Part shown: one piece after another, positions 1-4,997 of the stretch
How the letters are laid out: each line of letters starts with the position of its first letter
How positions within the stretch are numbered: position 1 is the first letter of the stretch
NCBI GenBank assembly: GCA_007120685.1
Contig: SKNG01000239.1
Location: 1-8,129, forward strand
Length of the DNA: 8,129 nucleotides
From: Paracoccaceae bacterium
GTDB taxonomy: Bacteria; Pseudomonadota; Alphaproteobacteria; Rhodobacterales; Rhodobacteraceae
Direction: 5' to 3'
The notes under the pieces: model-generated
The model's database searches: none
What the model was told of the DNA's origin: nothing
What the model saw: the letters and a program-made list of their open reading frames with translations, nothing else
Program-made: the position numbers and the translations under genes

Positions 1-1
1 G

Positions 2-592
2 GATCGTCTCGTGAAAGGGATGCGGGGTGGACATGGACAGGAAGATTTCGGGGATGGTCATCCCGTCGAACGCCACGCCAAGCCCGGCGCGGATGCGGCT
101 GCGGGCGCCATCGGCGCCGATCAGGTAGCGCCCGCGCAGGTCCTTGTGGCTGCCATCGGGCAGCGTCAGGGTCAGGGTCACGCCGTCGTCGTCCTGGGTG
201 AAACCGTCTGCCGTGGCCTCGTAGATCACCTCGGCGCGCCCCTCCAGCCGGTCGCGCAGCGCCTCGGTCAGTTTCCACTGTTCGCATTGCAGCCGGTAGG
301 GATGGGCGGTCTCATCGCCCAGCAGGCCCAGATCGAAAGCCGCCACGACCCCGGTTGCCCGGTCGCGGAACTGCCAGACCGGGCAGATCAGTCCGCGTGC
401 AATCAGCGTGTCCGTGACGCCGAAGCGGTCCAGCATGTCCAGCGTCGGCGGGTGAAAGGTCGAGGCGCGCAGATCCCGGGGCAGGTCGCGGCTGGCCTCG
501 ATCAGCGTAACGGCCAGGCCGGCATCGGCCAGCGCATTCGCACAGACAAGCCCGACAGGGCCGGCACCGACGATCAAGATGCGATCCTGCAT
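2..592 (-). CDS. FAD-dependent monooxygenase, N-terminal part (runs off left edge)
   Basis: Flavoprotein monooxygenase of the UbiH/MhpA/PheA type (class A), which uses NAD(P)H and O2 to hydroxylate usually aromatic substrates; the actual substrate cannot be read here. The first 197 residues are visible. They start MQDRILIVGAGPVG, with the Rossmann FAD-binding GxGxxG at residues 9-14 and the acidic residue ending strand 2 at Glu32 (LIEAS). An RASTFHPPTLDMLDRFG segment (about 42-58), typical of this family, follows, and the second FAD/NAD(P)H-contacting motif GADGARSRIR lies at 159-168. Family members are about 380-550 residues, so half or more is missing beyond the left edge. The ATG at 592 is preceded by GGAAG five bases upstream (ribosome-binding site). 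It is separated from the toxin gene by 274 bases, so probably has its own promoter. Family confidence is high; specific enzyme name is unknown. Confidence 0.9.
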   Translation of the reverse strand, partial: MQDRILIVGAGPVGLVCANALADAGLAVTLIEASRDLPRDLRASTFHPPTLDMLDRFGVTDTLIARGLICPVWQFRDRATGVVAAFDLGLLGDETAHPYRLQCEQWKLTEALRDRLEGRAEVIYEATADGFTQDDDGVTLTLTLPDGSHKDLRGRYLIGADGARSRIRAGLGVAFDGMTIPEIFLSMSTPHPFHETI

Positions 593-644
593 TGTCTTCC
601 GTCTCTTGGATACAGGGGTCAAGGGCACCAGACCCTTACCCAAA

Positions 645-654
645 TGTCAAGACA
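645..654 (-). promoter_or_regulatory. Possible -35 element or short operator dyad upstream of the monooxygenase gene
   Basis: The minus strand reads TTGACA (650-645), a perfect sigma-70-type -35 hexamer, about 53 bases before the monooxygenase ATG. It is embedded in the dyad TGTC-NN-GACA. No good -10 box follows at standard spacing, so this may be a regulator half-site or chance. Low confidence. Confidence 0.25.
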
Positions 655-752
655 ATTGCAGTGCTCATCCGCGCTCTTTTGCCTTGAAGCAGCCGGAGTG
701 CTGGCCAGAACCGCTGACCCGTCAGGGGTTCCGAGGGGGTCATCCTAAGAGA

Positions 753-772
753 GTTTCCTGTCTCTGGGAAAC
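753..772 (-). terminator. Weak stem-loop downstream of the RES toxin
   Basis: GTTTCC (753-758) and GGAAAC (767-772) form a perfect 6-bp stem with an 8-base loop, about 95 bases after the toxin stop. Reading on the minus strand, a pyrimidine stretch (TCTCTT) follows, but there is no true U-run, so a rho-independent terminator is only a possibility. Confidence 0.25.
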
Positions 773-774
773 CT

Positions 775-794
775 GGGGCGGGGCGGGGCGGGGC
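775..794 (+). repeat. Four tandem GGGGC pentamers (G-quadruplex motif)
   Basis: Four head-to-tail copies of GGGGC occupy 775-794. The plus strand therefore has four G4 runs separated by single C loops, matching the classical intramolecular G-quadruplex pattern with very short loops. It lies in the gap downstream of the toxin and upstream of the monooxygenase, both on the minus strand, so the G-rich strand is the template strand for those genes. Quadruplex folding is inference from the pattern. Confidence 0.75.
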
Positions 795-866
795 TCGGTA
801 ACAATGCCGGGTCAACTTCTTCTGGGCATCAGCGCTGGCCGGCTGTCAAGGTCTTGTTTTCCCGAA

Positions 867-1556
867 TTATTGCACCCGCCACACCTGGCTGTTGTCCAGT
901 CGTTTGACGTAGTCGACGGTGGTGCCGTTCCAGTGATAGGCGAAATGCCCGCCCTGTTTGGGGATCGGGACGACATCGGGCCAAAAGACCCCGATGCACT
1001 GCCCACCGGGATAGCGGACGCTGGGCCAGGTGATGCCGTTCGATCCGGCCGCACGCCGCTCGGCGCCGTAAACCTGCGAGGGGCGGTAATCGTCGGGATC
1101 GAGCAGATCGGCGCGGCCGGTGGCGTCGTCGAGATCGGCATCGATCACGCCGATCAGCTCGCGGAACTGCGAGGTCCAGCCGGGGGCCTCGTTCGTCGCG
1201 CGCATGAAGCGGGCGTGGTGGTGGATGGTTTCGGCGATGGCCACCTCGGTGCGGTCGCCGGCGTAGTAGAGGCCGAAACTGCCATCCGAGAACCGCCCCG
1301 GACGCAGGGGCGAGCAATGGACAAAGGGGGCCATGACCCAGCTGGCGCCGGGCCCGGTCACGCGGCGCGCCACGGGCACCTTGGACAGATCGCCGATACT
1401 GTCGCGAATGCGCGGGTTGAACTTGGCCTCGGCGGAAGCCAGCGCCTCCCAATCGGCGGGGTCGGCGATATCCTCAAACAGGTCGATGGGCGGGTGGATC
1501 GAGCGGATGATGCGGGAGGTGCGCGGCCAGGTCACGCGGGCCGTGGGCACTGTCAT
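867..1556 (-). CDS. RES-domain toxin (NAD+ phosphorylase/glycohydrolase family)
   Basis: Toxin of a RES-Xre type II toxin-antitoxin pair. Characterised RES toxins (Pseudomonas putida Res, Mycobacterium MbcT) deplete cellular NAD+; activity here is inferred from family. The 229-residue protein has the usual proteobacterial N-terminal extension (WPRTSRII near 10-17, PPIDLFEDIADPADWEAL about 22-39, GPGASWVMAPF 68-78). The RES core follows: GRFSDGSFGLYYAG (87-100), AIAETIHHHARF (106-117) and WPSVRYPGGQC (177-187). Arg88, the YYA tyrosines at 97-98, Glu109 and Ser179 sit where the family keeps its active-site Arg, Tyr, Glu and Ser, so the toxin looks intact. I use the ATG at 1556: the antitoxin TGA and this ATG share one base (TGATG), the coupling usual for such pairs. 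A longer in-frame reading exists upstream but runs through the antitoxin gene. Stop is TAA. Confidence 0.92.
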   Translation of the reverse strand: MTVPTARVTWPRTSRIIRSIHPPIDLFEDIADPADWEALASAEAKFNPRIRDSIGDLSKVPVARRVTGPGASWVMAPFVHCSPLRPGRFSDGSFGLYYAGDRTEVAIAETIHHHARFMRATNEAPGWTSQFRELIGVIDADLDDATGRADLLDPDDYRPSQVYGAERRAAGSNGITWPSVRYPGGQCIGVFWPDVVPIPKQGGHFAYHWNGTTVDYVKRLDNSQVWRVQ

Positions 1557-1966
1557 CACGCACCGCGTTCGGCATCGAGATAGGTGCGCAGGTCGATCAG
1601 GTCGGTAATCTCTCCGCGCAGCATGACGTCGAGCGCACTGCGTCCGGCAAAGGCCTCGCTGGGCTTGCGGATCCACGCATAGCCGCGGGCGGGGTCGGTA
1701 AAGAGGTAGCGCAGCGCCTTGTGGATCCCCATCAGGATGGCCATGCGGGCCCGCAGGTCGCGGTCGATGCGGCCAATATCGCCGGTTTTCCAGCGCGCCC
1801 ATGTGCGCTGCGCCATGTCGCCGAGCAGGGTGCGGGCTTCCGCGTCGGTCAGGCTCCAGGCGCGGAACAGGTTGACCGTGGCGCGCGCAAGCGCTGCGGC
1901 TTCCGCGTCGGTGATGACGGGCAGGTCGGGGCGGGCGGTGATCGGCTGGACCGTGGCGAATTGCAT
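1556..1966 (-). CDS. Xre/MbcA/ParS-type antitoxin (DUF2384)
   Basis: Cognate antitoxin of the adjacent RES toxin, expected to bind and block the toxin active site and repress its own promoter. Its 136 residues contain an N-terminal helical, HTH-like region (about 37-62, WSLTDAEARTLLGDMAQRTW..WKTG), then MAILMGIHKALRYLF (75-89). The C-terminal DUF2384 toxin-binding part is KPSEAFAGRSALDVMLRG (101-118) ending LRTYLDAERGA (126-136). Many relatives have PN where this one has PS. A GTG six codons upstream (1984) keeps frame, but AAGGAG at 1973-1978 lies six bases before the ATG at 1966 and would be inside the longer product, so 1966 is chosen. It is the first gene of the two-gene operon; its last base is the first base of the toxin ATG. 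Confidence 0.92.
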   Translation of the reverse strand: MQFATVQPITARPDLPVITDAEAAALARATVNLFRAWSLTDAEARTLLGDMAQRTWARWKTGDIGRIDRDLRARMAILMGIHKALRYLFTDPARGYAWIRKPSEAFAGRSALDVMLRGEITDLIDLRTYLDAERGA

Positions 1967-1972
1967 GGATTG

Positions 1973-1978
1973 CTCCTT
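1973..1978 (-). promoter_or_regulatory. Ribosome-binding site of the antitoxin gene
   Basis: Near-consensus AAGGAG, six bases before the ATG at 1966. It decides the antitoxin start against the in-frame GTG at 1984. Confidence 0.85.
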
Positions 1979-2012
1979 TGGCACGAATGTAATTACTTTC
2001 TGCCAAAAGGCA
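1977..2012. promoter_or_regulatory. Candidate autoregulatory operator of the toxin-antitoxin operon
   Basis: TTTGGCA (1977-1983) and its exact inverse TGCCAAA (2001-2007) flank a 17-base spacer. At the spacer's centre is the perfect palindrome GTAATTAC (1989-1996). The right half-site also forms a second dyad with the bases that follow, TGCC-AAAA-GGCA (2001-2012). The element overlaps the predicted promoter and touches the antitoxin ribosome-binding site, where an autorepressor would act. Binding by the antitoxin or toxin-antitoxin complex is inferred from behaviour of the family, not shown. Confidence 0.6.
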
Positions 2013-2013
2013 A
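1986..2013 (-). promoter_or_regulatory. Possible promoter of the antitoxin-toxin operon
   Basis: Minus-strand TTGCCT (2013-2008, 4 of 6 to the -35 consensus), a 16-base spacer and TACATT (1991-1986, 4 of 6 to the -10). Transcription would begin near 1979, giving a very short leader that starts just before the ribosome-binding site. It is interleaved with the inverted repeats, fitting repression by steric block. Confidence 0.45.
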
Positions 2014-2039
2014 TACACGCTGCGCGCGGCGCGGGTATA

Positions 2040-2057
2040 TGAAGCCCCGCGGCTTCA
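2040..2057. repeat. Perfect 7-bp stem-loop at the edge of the aldehyde dehydrogenase remnant
   Basis: TGAAGCC (2040-2046), loop CCGC, GGCTTCA (2051-2057). It lies upstream of the toxin-antitoxin promoter and over the first recognisable codons of the aldehyde dehydrogenase remnant. No T-run follows on either strand, so a terminator role is doubtful. Confidence 0.5.
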
Positions 2058-2223
2058 GGGCCAGATCTTCATGTCGGTCGAAAAGGTGCCGGTGCATGAA
2101 AGGGTCTATCCCGATTTCCTGGGCCTTTTCGTCGAGCGGGCGGGGCGGCTGCAGATCGGCGATGCCGCCGAAAAGTCCAGCATCGTCGGCCCGCAGATCA
2201 ACGACCGGCAGGTAGCGCGGGTG
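2050..2223 (+). pseudogene. Aldehyde dehydrogenase remnant, catalytic Cys replaced by Phe
   Basis: The plus-strand frame with codons starting at 2050 reads LQGQIFMSVEKVPVHERVYP, then a DFL...FVERAGRLQIGDAAEKS segment and IVGPQINDRQVARV. This matches the NAD(P)+ aldehyde dehydrogenase core that begins GQxCxS (catalytic Cys) and runs through VHExxYxxF to GPxIxxxQ. Here the catalytic codon position (2068-2070) is TTC, Phe, where the family has TGC/TGT, Cys. Only about 58 of some 480 residues survive: nothing ALDH-like lies upstream of about 2050, and the frame loses resemblance after about 2223. It has no start or ribosome-binding site of its own and lies opposite in strand to all intact genes. 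It is non-functional as an enzyme. Family match is by motif reading and fairly secure; sub-family is not assignable. Confidence 0.75.
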
Positions 2224-2415
2224 CCGGAAAGATCGGCGCCATCAACATCACGCAGCTTGCCGGCGCCGGGCGCCCTGCGCCGGTCGGCGAAGGTGAAAAT
2301 GGCACGGTCAACCAAGTGCTGGGCTCGATCCGCGACATGTCGATGCAATTGCCCGTGCTTCAGAAGATCGGCGACCGGGTTGGCCTGGACTTCGAGCGCG
2401 CCCTTGCCCGGAGCA
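2211..2415 (+). pseudogene. Remnant resembling the C-terminal end of a flotillin/SPFH-type protein
   Basis: In a different plus-strand frame from the ALDH remnant (codons in phase with 2211), the reading is GSAGAGKIGAINITQLAG, a short Gly/Pro linker, then VNQVLGSIRDMSMQLPVLQK and IGDRVGLDFERALA. The pattern (short beta strand with KIG.I.I.Q, Gly-rich linker, then an amphipathic helix ending in IG..VGLDF) recalls the C-terminal tails of bacterial flotillin-like (YqiK/FloA-type) membrane scaffold proteins. The frame stays open with unrecognisable sequence to a stop near 2540. The SPFH domain, transmembrane segment and coiled coil are all absent, so this is at most a fragment. Family assignment is from memory of the tail and is moderate only; codon composition supports former coding in this frame. 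Confidence 0.45.
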
Positions 2416-2640
2416 GCCGCAAGCAAAGGCCCGACAGCGCCGGTCATCGCCAAGAATTGCCGGGTATCCGTCCCGGCGCGTCATGGCCGTTGCAACATGG
2501 GACAAGAGCGCGGCGCCATGGGCGGCAGGCCCTGCCGCGATGACTTGCCGGCGCTTCACCACTGCCGGCGGGGTTGCGCATGCGATGCGGCACAAGGGGT
2601 GCGGCGGCCTGTCGTCCCGGGCTGTGGCGGGAAAGGCCGT
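2416..2640. other. Non-coding stretch with no recognisable content
   Basis: Several frames are open because the DNA is GC-rich, but none has the strong third-position G/C bias of the real genes here, a ribosome-binding site or a recognisable family. Visible structure is limited to a 17-base near-perfect palindrome (2522-2538) and an 8-base direct repeat TGCCGGCG (2546-2553 and 2563-2570). It lies downstream of xth and may hold that transcript's end. Confidence 0.55.
2522..2538 (-). terminator. GC-rich hairpin, possible 3' end of the trpE-xth transcript
   Basis: GCGGCAGG-C-CCTGCCGC is a perfect odd-centred palindrome about 100 bases beyond the xth stop; as RNA it gives a 7-bp GC stem with a 3-base loop. 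No U-run follows on the minus strand, so intrinsic termination is uncertain. Confidence 0.25.
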
Positions 2641-3438
2641 TCAGGCGGCCAGTGCGATCCAGGCCGGGGTGTGGTCGGAGGGCTTTTCCCAGTCGCGCGG
2701 CGCGTCCTCGACCCAGGCATCCCGCAGCCGGTCGGCGGCATGGGGCGAGAGCAGCAGATGGTCGATGCGGATGCCGTCATTGCGCGCCCGCGCGCCGGCC
2801 TGATAGTCCCAGAAAGTGAAGGGGCCGGGCGGCGCGCTGGCGCTTTCCGGGTGGCGCAGGCGGATGGCGTCATAGAGCCCCAGCGCCTGCAGACGGCGGA
2901 AGGCGGCGCGCGATTCGGGGCGGAAAAGGGCGTCGTCGCGCCAGGCCTCGGGGCGGGCGGCATCACTCGGCTGAGGGATGACGTTGTAGTCGCCCGCCAG
3001 CACCAGCGGGCATTCCCGCGCCAGAAGCTCTGTCACGCGGGCCTGCATCCGTTCCATCCAGGCCAGCTTGTAATCGAATTTCGGCCCCGGCGCGGGGTTG
3101 CCGTTGGGCAGGTAGAGACCGCAGACGGTCAGCCCGCCCGCGCCTTCCACCCGCGCCTCGATCCAGCGGGCCTGGGTGTCCTCATCATCGCCCGGCAGGC
3201 CGCGCCGGACATCCGTCAGGGGCTGCTTCGACAGGATCGCCACCCCGTTGAAACCCTTCTGGCCATGGGTTTCCAGTTGGTAGCCGCGCCCCTCGATCAG
3301 GTCGCGCGGGAAGCCCTCGTCGGTGGACTTGATCTCCTGCAGCACCGCCACATCGGGGGCGCTTTCATCCAGCCAGCGGGCCAGCACCGCGGCACGGGCC
3401 TTGATGCCGTTGATGTTGAACGTGGCGATCCGCAGCAT
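2641..3438 (-). CDS. xth: Exodeoxyribonuclease III (AP endonuclease)
   Basis: Mg2+-dependent base-excision-repair nuclease of the EEP (exonuclease/endonuclease/phosphatase) superfamily. It incises 5' to abasic sites and has 3'-5' exonuclease and 3'-phosphatase activity. The 265 residues match the family's usual length (about 255-270). All catalytic positions are present: Asn8 in FNING, Glu35 in LQEIK, Tyr109 in GLYLPNG, Asp150 and Asn152 in GDYNV, Asp226 in RIDHLLLS, and Asp255-His256 in PSDHTP. The ATG at 3438 gives the canonical start MLRIATFNING; an in-frame start 14 codons upstream adds an atypical tail and overlaps trpE. The ribosome-binding site AGGGGA (3445-3450) overlaps the trpE TAG stop and is six bases from the ATG, so translation is probably coupled to trpE. 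The start lies 10 bases beyond the trpE stop. Confidence 0.96.
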   Translation of the reverse strand: MLRIATFNINGIKARAAVLARWLDESAPDVAVLQEIKSTDEGFPRDLIEGRGYQLETHGQKGFNGVAILSKQPLTDVRRGLPGDDEDTQARWIEARVEGAGGLTVCGLYLPNGNPAPGPKFDYKLAWMERMQARVTELLARECPLVLAGDYNVIPQPSDAARPEAWRDDALFRPESRAAFRRLQALGLYDAIRLRHPESASAPPGPFTFWDYQAGARARNDGIRIDHLLLSPHAADRLRDAWVEDAPRDWEKPSDHTPAWIALAA

Positions 3439-3448
3439 GCGTCGTCCC

Positions 3449-4969
3449 CTACTGGTTGCCGCGGGCGAAGAAGCCGGCATCCTCGGCCGCGCGGCGCAAG
3501 GCGCGGGCCTTGTTCACCGTCTCCTGCCATTCCGCCTGCGGGTCGGAGTCCAGCACCACGCCGCCGCCGGCCTGGATATAGAGCGTGCCGTCCTTCACCA
3601 CCGCCGTACGCAGCGCGATGCACATGTCCATCTCGCCATTGGCGGCGAAATACCCCGCGGCCCCGCCGTAGACGCCGCGCTTTTCGGGCTCCAACTCGTC
3701 GATGATCTGCATCGCGCGGACCTTCGGCGCGCCGGACACCGTGCCCGCCGGCAGACCAGCCAGCAGGGCCGAGAGCGCATCTTCGCCCTCGCGCAATTCG
3801 CCCACCACGTTGGAGACGATGTGCATCACATGGCTGTAGCGTTCGATGATGAATTCCTCGGTCGGGCGCACGGTGCCGATCTTTGCCACCCGGCCGACGT
3901 CGTTGCGGCCCAGGTCCAGGAGCATCAGATGCTCGGCGCGTTCCTTTTCGTCAGCCAGCAGGTCGGCCTCCAGCGCGCGGTCTTCCTCTGGCGTCTGGCC
4001 ACGGGCGCGGGTGCCGGCGATGGGGCGGATGGTCACCTGCCCGTCGCGCAGCCGCACCAGGATCTCGGGGCTGGCGCCGATGACATGGAAGCCGCCGAAA
4101 TCGAAATAGAACATGAAGGGCGAGGGGTTGGTGCGCCGAAGCGAGCGGTAGAGCGCAAAGGGCGGCAGCGGGAAATCCTGCGCCCAGCGCTGCGAGGGCA
4201 CCACCTGAAAGATGTCGCCGGCGCGGATGTAATCCTTTGCCTTCTCCACCGCCGCCAGATAGGCCTCGCGCGCGAAATTCGAGCGCGCCTCGCCCACCTG
4301 CGCCGCGCTGCCCAGCGCCCGGCCCATGCCGGCGGCCTCGCGCTCCAGATCGCGCAGCGCCTCCATCACCCGCTCGGCGGCCTGGGCATAGGCGGCGCGG
4401 GCGGAAACCGAGGCGTCGAACCAGGCCGGCGCCACCACTGTCACCTCGCCCTTCACCCCGTCCAGCACGGCCACCACCGAGGGGCGGATCAGCACCGCAT
4501 CGGGCACGCCGATGGGATCGGGGTTGATCAGCGGCAGATGTTCGACCAGCCGCACCATGTCATAGCCCAGATAGCCGAACAGCCCGGCCGAGGCCGCCGG
4601 CAGCCCGGGCGGCATGTCGATTCGGCTTTCGGCCAGGAGCGCGCGCAGACTGTCCAGCGGCGGGCCGGGCTGGTCGGTCCAGGCGGCATCGTCGTAGCGG
4701 GCGTGGCGGTTGATGCGGGCCTGCGCGCCATGGCACTGCCAGATCAGATCCGGCTTCATGCCGATGATCGAATAGCGCCCGCGCACCTCGCCCCCGGTCA
4801 CCGATTCCAGCATGAAACTGTCGCGCCGGTTGCCGACCAGCTTCAGGTAAAGCGAAACCGGCGTGTCCAGATCGGCGGCCAGCCGGGCATGCACGATCTG
4901 GTTGCGCCCGGCCTGCCAGCCGGCCTCGAAACGGGCGAAATCCGGGCTCAGCGTGGCAGCTTCGGACAT
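3449..4969 (-). CDS. trpE: Anthranilate synthase component I
   Basis: Chorismate-utilising subunit of anthranilate synthase, first committed step of tryptophan synthesis. It forms anthranilate with glutamine-derived ammonia from TrpG. The 506 residues are the normal length. The N-terminal regulatory half carries MLES (53-56), equivalent to the LLES element of Trp feedback inhibition, then GRYSIIGMKPD (64-74) and FGYLGYDMVR (131-140). The chorismate-binding half has DIFQVVPSQRW (252-262), GASPEILVR (298-306), RPIAGTRARG (315-324), DLGRNDVGRV (352-361), AGTVSGAPKVRAMQIIDELE (408-427) and GGAAGYF (435-441). ATG 4969 is chosen (MSEAATLSPDF) with GGGA about nine bases upstream; the frame stays open 54 codons further, but that part overlaps the foldase gene and is low-complexity Arg/Ser/Pro. 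It starts 28 bases after the foldase stop, with no leader peptide or attenuator visible. No trpG follows in the window; xth does. Confidence 0.97.
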   Translation of the reverse strand: MSEAATLSPDFARFEAGWQAGRNQIVHARLAADLDTPVSLYLKLVGNRRDSFMLESVTGGEVRGRYSIIGMKPDLIWQCHGAQARINRHARYDDAAWTDQPGPPLDSLRALLAESRIDMPPGLPAASAGLFGYLGYDMVRLVEHLPLINPDPIGVPDAVLIRPSVVAVLDGVKGEVTVVAPAWFDASVSARAAYAQAAERVMEALRDLEREAAGMGRALGSAAQVGEARSNFAREAYLAAVEKAKDYIRAGDIFQVVPSQRWAQDFPLPPFALYRSLRRTNPSPFMFYFDFGGFHVIGASPEILVRLRDGQVTIRPIAGTRARGQTPEEDRALEADLLADEKERAEHLMLLDLGRNDVGRVAKIGTVRPTEEFIIERYSHVMHIVSNVVGELREGEDALSALLAGLPAGTVSGAPKVRAMQIIDELEPEKRGVYGGAAGYFAANGEMDMCIALRTAVVKDGTLYIQAGGGVVLDSDPQAEWQETVNKARALRRAAEDAGFFARGNQ

Positions 4970-4997
4970 GGCGCTTTCCCGGGCGGTGGCGGGTGGT

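Larger units (their letters stand above)
593..866. other. Intergenic gap between RES toxin and monooxygenase genes
   Basis: No convincing gene. The gap contains a GGGGC tandem tract (775-794), a small stem-loop (753-772), a perfect CTGAC-CC-GTCAG palindrome (713-724) and, on the minus strand, TTGACA hexamers at 844-849 and 645-650. The 645-650 hexamer could be a -35 box for the monooxygenase gene, but no acceptable -10 box lies 16-18 bases downstream (the best is TGCCCT). It also sits within TGTC-AA-GACA (645-654), a short dyad that might instead be a regulator site. A possible 35-codon minus-strand frame (636-743) lacks a ribosome-binding site and family resemblance. Confidence 0.6.

Noticed and set aside
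636..743. A 35-codon minus-strand frame upstream of the monooxygenase
   Set aside because: No ribosome-binding site, no recognisable family, ordinary length for a chance frame.
1967..1984. GTG at 1984 as antitoxin start
   Set aside because: It would place the strong AAGGAG ribosome-binding site inside the coding region; the ATG at 1966 is perfectly spaced from it.
1557..2018. Upstream in-frame extension of the RES toxin (383 residues in total)
   Set aside because: The extra 154 codons lie entirely across the antitoxin gene in another frame and look like compositional noise. ATG 1556 overlaps the antitoxin stop as expected.
2546..2570. TGCCGGCG direct repeat as a possible insertion-element scar
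   Set aside because: Eight GC-only bases recur easily by chance here, and there is no element or inverted ends between the copies.
2071..3705. A 544-codon plus-strand frame starting in the ALDH remnant
   Set aside because: Only the first 50 or so codons resemble a protein family; the rest is antisense to xth and trpE.
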